Shown one piece after another: positions 62,995-64,000 of a stretch of DNA of 64,000 nt (position 1 is the stretch's first letter; each line of letters starts with the position of its first letter). Location of the stretch: contig NZ_LATM01000001.1 of the NCBI RefSeq assembly GCF_000972495.1, positions 765,241-829,240 of the forward strand, in the 5' to 3' direction. The position numbers were made by a program, and so were the translations under genes. The notes beneath the pieces were generated by a model. That model ran no database searches. It worked only from the letters and a program-made list of their open reading frames with translations, and had not been told where the DNA came from. This DNA comes from Hymenobacter terrenus (GTDB lineage Bacteria; Bacteroidota; Bacteroidia; Cytophagales; Hymenobacteraceae).

Positions 62995-63396
62995 ATGCCC
63001 TACCGACATCTTTTCACAGGGTTTCTGCTGATTCTACTGCTGCCCGGCTGCTTCAGCAACAACCGCCACCAGGGCGAGAAGCTGTACGCGCAGCACTGCT
63101 CCGGCTGCCACGGCGACCAAGGCCAGGGGCTGGCGCGCCTCATTCCGCCCCTGGCTGGTTCCGACTACCTAGTCAAGCACCGCGCCGAATTGCCCTGCCT
63201 GCTGCGCAACGGTCAGAACGAGCCTATCGTGGTGAATGGCGTGACTTACCACAACGTCATGCCCGGCAATAAAACCATGAGTACTGCCCAACTCACGAAC
63301 TTATTGAATTACGTCGAGAATCATTGGGGCAATAAGGCAGCGCCACGCACCATTCTCGAGGTGCAAACGAAGCTAGATTCTTGCCGCGTGCCGTGA
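62995..63396 (+). CDS. Cytochrome c class I lipoprotein
   Basis: Haem-binding electron carrier of 133 residues. A lipoprotein signal (LILLLPGC) precedes the haem motif CSGCH (about 35-39) and the axial Met in YHNVMPGN. C-terminus about 110-133 is a short helix and tail. It lies 207 bases after the SCO1 gene and probably works in the same respiratory branch. ATG 62995 gives the lipobox. Confidence 0.9.
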   Translation: MPYRHLFTGFLLILLLPGCFSNNRHQGEKLYAQHCSGCHGDQGQGLARLIPPLAGSDYLVKHRAELPCLLRNGQNEPIVVNGVTYHNVMPGNKTMSTAQLTNLLNYVENHWGNKAAPRTILEVQTKLDSCRVP

Positions 63397-63460
63397 GGCA
63401 ATGACAGCCCTTCTAGGGTGAAGAGTGAAGGTAGAAATGGGGTGGTGCCATTACGCTTAG

Positions 63461-63556
63461 CTAACCGAGGAGTAGCTCTGGTGCCCACAAAGCATGAACC
63501 AACGCGGCAACTGTGAGCATAATGCTCACGTAGAGTTGTTTTTGAGCCGACCTCAT
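63461..63556 (-). CDS. Possible small membrane peptide (31 aa)
   Basis: ATG 63554-63556 on the minus strand starts MRSAQKQLYVSIMLTVAALVHALWAPELLLG and stops at 63461. One hydrophobic helix with a basic N-terminus. No comparison possible, so this may be chance. Confidence 0.25.
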   Translation of the reverse strand: MRSAQKQLYVSIMLTVAALVHALWAPELLLG

Positions 63557-63771
63557 GCTGAATTATCAATGGCGGCAATTTAGCCGGCCACTTGAGAATC
63601 AGCCGGTACATCGTACCGAGTGGCCACTTCTTGCCTTCGGTTATCCCGTTCCTTCAACTAAAAAAGCGTAGAAGGCCGTAGTCGATTAGCTCGACGAAGG
63701 TCACTGCCGCACTTTGCCCGTTCTTTTTTCTTCAAACGGCTACTCTTGACTGATGCGGCCAAAGCAACTGC

Positions 63772-64000
63772 ATGACGTTGATTATCCGCTGCTATTTTAC
63801 AAAAACCATTGGCTTATTACTCCTGATAAGTACCCTTACTGGCAAGGCTTTTTCGCCGCACGCCGCCTCTTCCGATAGTATTACAGTAGCCATTGAGCCC
63901 ACTTACAATGATGTTAACGCCATTCACCGAGCGCTGTTTGGTAACAGTTATCGGCGGCTTTGGGCAATGCCGGTTAAGCTGCGGGTATTTCATTTAATGA
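63772..64000 (+). CDS. Start of an exported protein, partial (possibly BamA/TamA-like)
   Basis: ATG 63772 begins a signal peptide (YFTKTIGLLLLISTLTGKAF), then DSITVAIEPTYNDVNAIHRALFGNSYRRLWAMPVKLRVF, and runs open to the window edge. I associate the pattern IEPTYNDVNxIHRxLFGxSYRRLWAMPVK with the N-terminus of Bacteroidota BamA/TamA-type outer-membrane proteins or metallophosphoesterase fusions, from memory. Truncated at 76 codons. Confidence 0.55.
   Translation, partial: MTLIIRCYFTKTIGLLLLISTLTGKAFSPHAASSDSITVAIEPTYNDVNAIHRALFGNSYRRLWAMPVKLRVFHLM

Overview
The window reads as the chromosome of a GC-rich member of the Bacteroidota, most likely of the Hymenobacter type (order Cytophagales). 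The grounds are a SusC/SusD pair, gliding genes gldA, gldF, gldG and gldC, families largely confined to the phylum (DUF3078, GIN-domain lipoprotein, TamA-like partial gene), and Bacteroidota -7 boxes (TAnnTTTG) directly upstream of several starts. The genus is inference; no rRNA or tRNA gene was recognised.

Layout. 1-9.3 kb: the tail of a formylglycine-generating enzyme, then SusC, SusD, a Cys-type sulfatase and a rhodanese-thioredoxin fusion, which together look like a sulfated-substrate uptake locus; a DinB-fold enzyme and a broken GNAT gene follow. 9.7-13.8 kb: mlaF/mlaE lipid transport and two short-chain dehydrogenases around a GIN-domain lipoprotein. 13.9-19.9 kb: gldA-gldF-gldG, dnaN, gldC. 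20-27 kb: housekeeping (dcd, hemL, a LpoA-like TPR/periplasmic-binding protein, Thermus-type icd). 27.3-34 kb: a TetR regulator and a three-part type I export system whose ATPase has lost key catalytic motifs. 34-35.6 kb: an AT-rich patch with a PP2C-like phosphatase. 35.7-42 kb: dGTPase, guaA, the SRP RNA, transaldolase, ftsE. 42-46.2 kb: surface-sugar genes (GT2, DegT aminotransferase, Gfo/Idh dehydrogenase) followed by a decayed MNT-HEPN module flanked by a 51-bp direct repeat. 46.3-54.6 kb: HD hydrolase, DUF3078 protein, AddB-like nuclease carrying an in-frame palindrome, yeast-type cytosine deaminase. 54.8-64 kb: ClC channel, HI0933-type flavoprotein, a DisA_N-type diadenylate cyclase candidate, aldo/keto reductase, a SCO1/lipoprotein/cytochrome c group and a cut-off gene.

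The most unusual signal is between the genes. Four separate gene-free intervals carry arrays with an exact 21-nt period but different consensus sequences (17588-17797, 29896-30147, 47098-47244, 61401-61546). In addition, six copies of one TCATGCTGAGC-type long palindrome and several other long inverted repeats occupy most intergenic gaps, and one palindrome of the same general design lies in frame inside the AddB-like gene.

All calls are from reading the sequence; no database search was possible. Starts were moved downstream where signal peptides, family N-termini or promoter boxes supported it.
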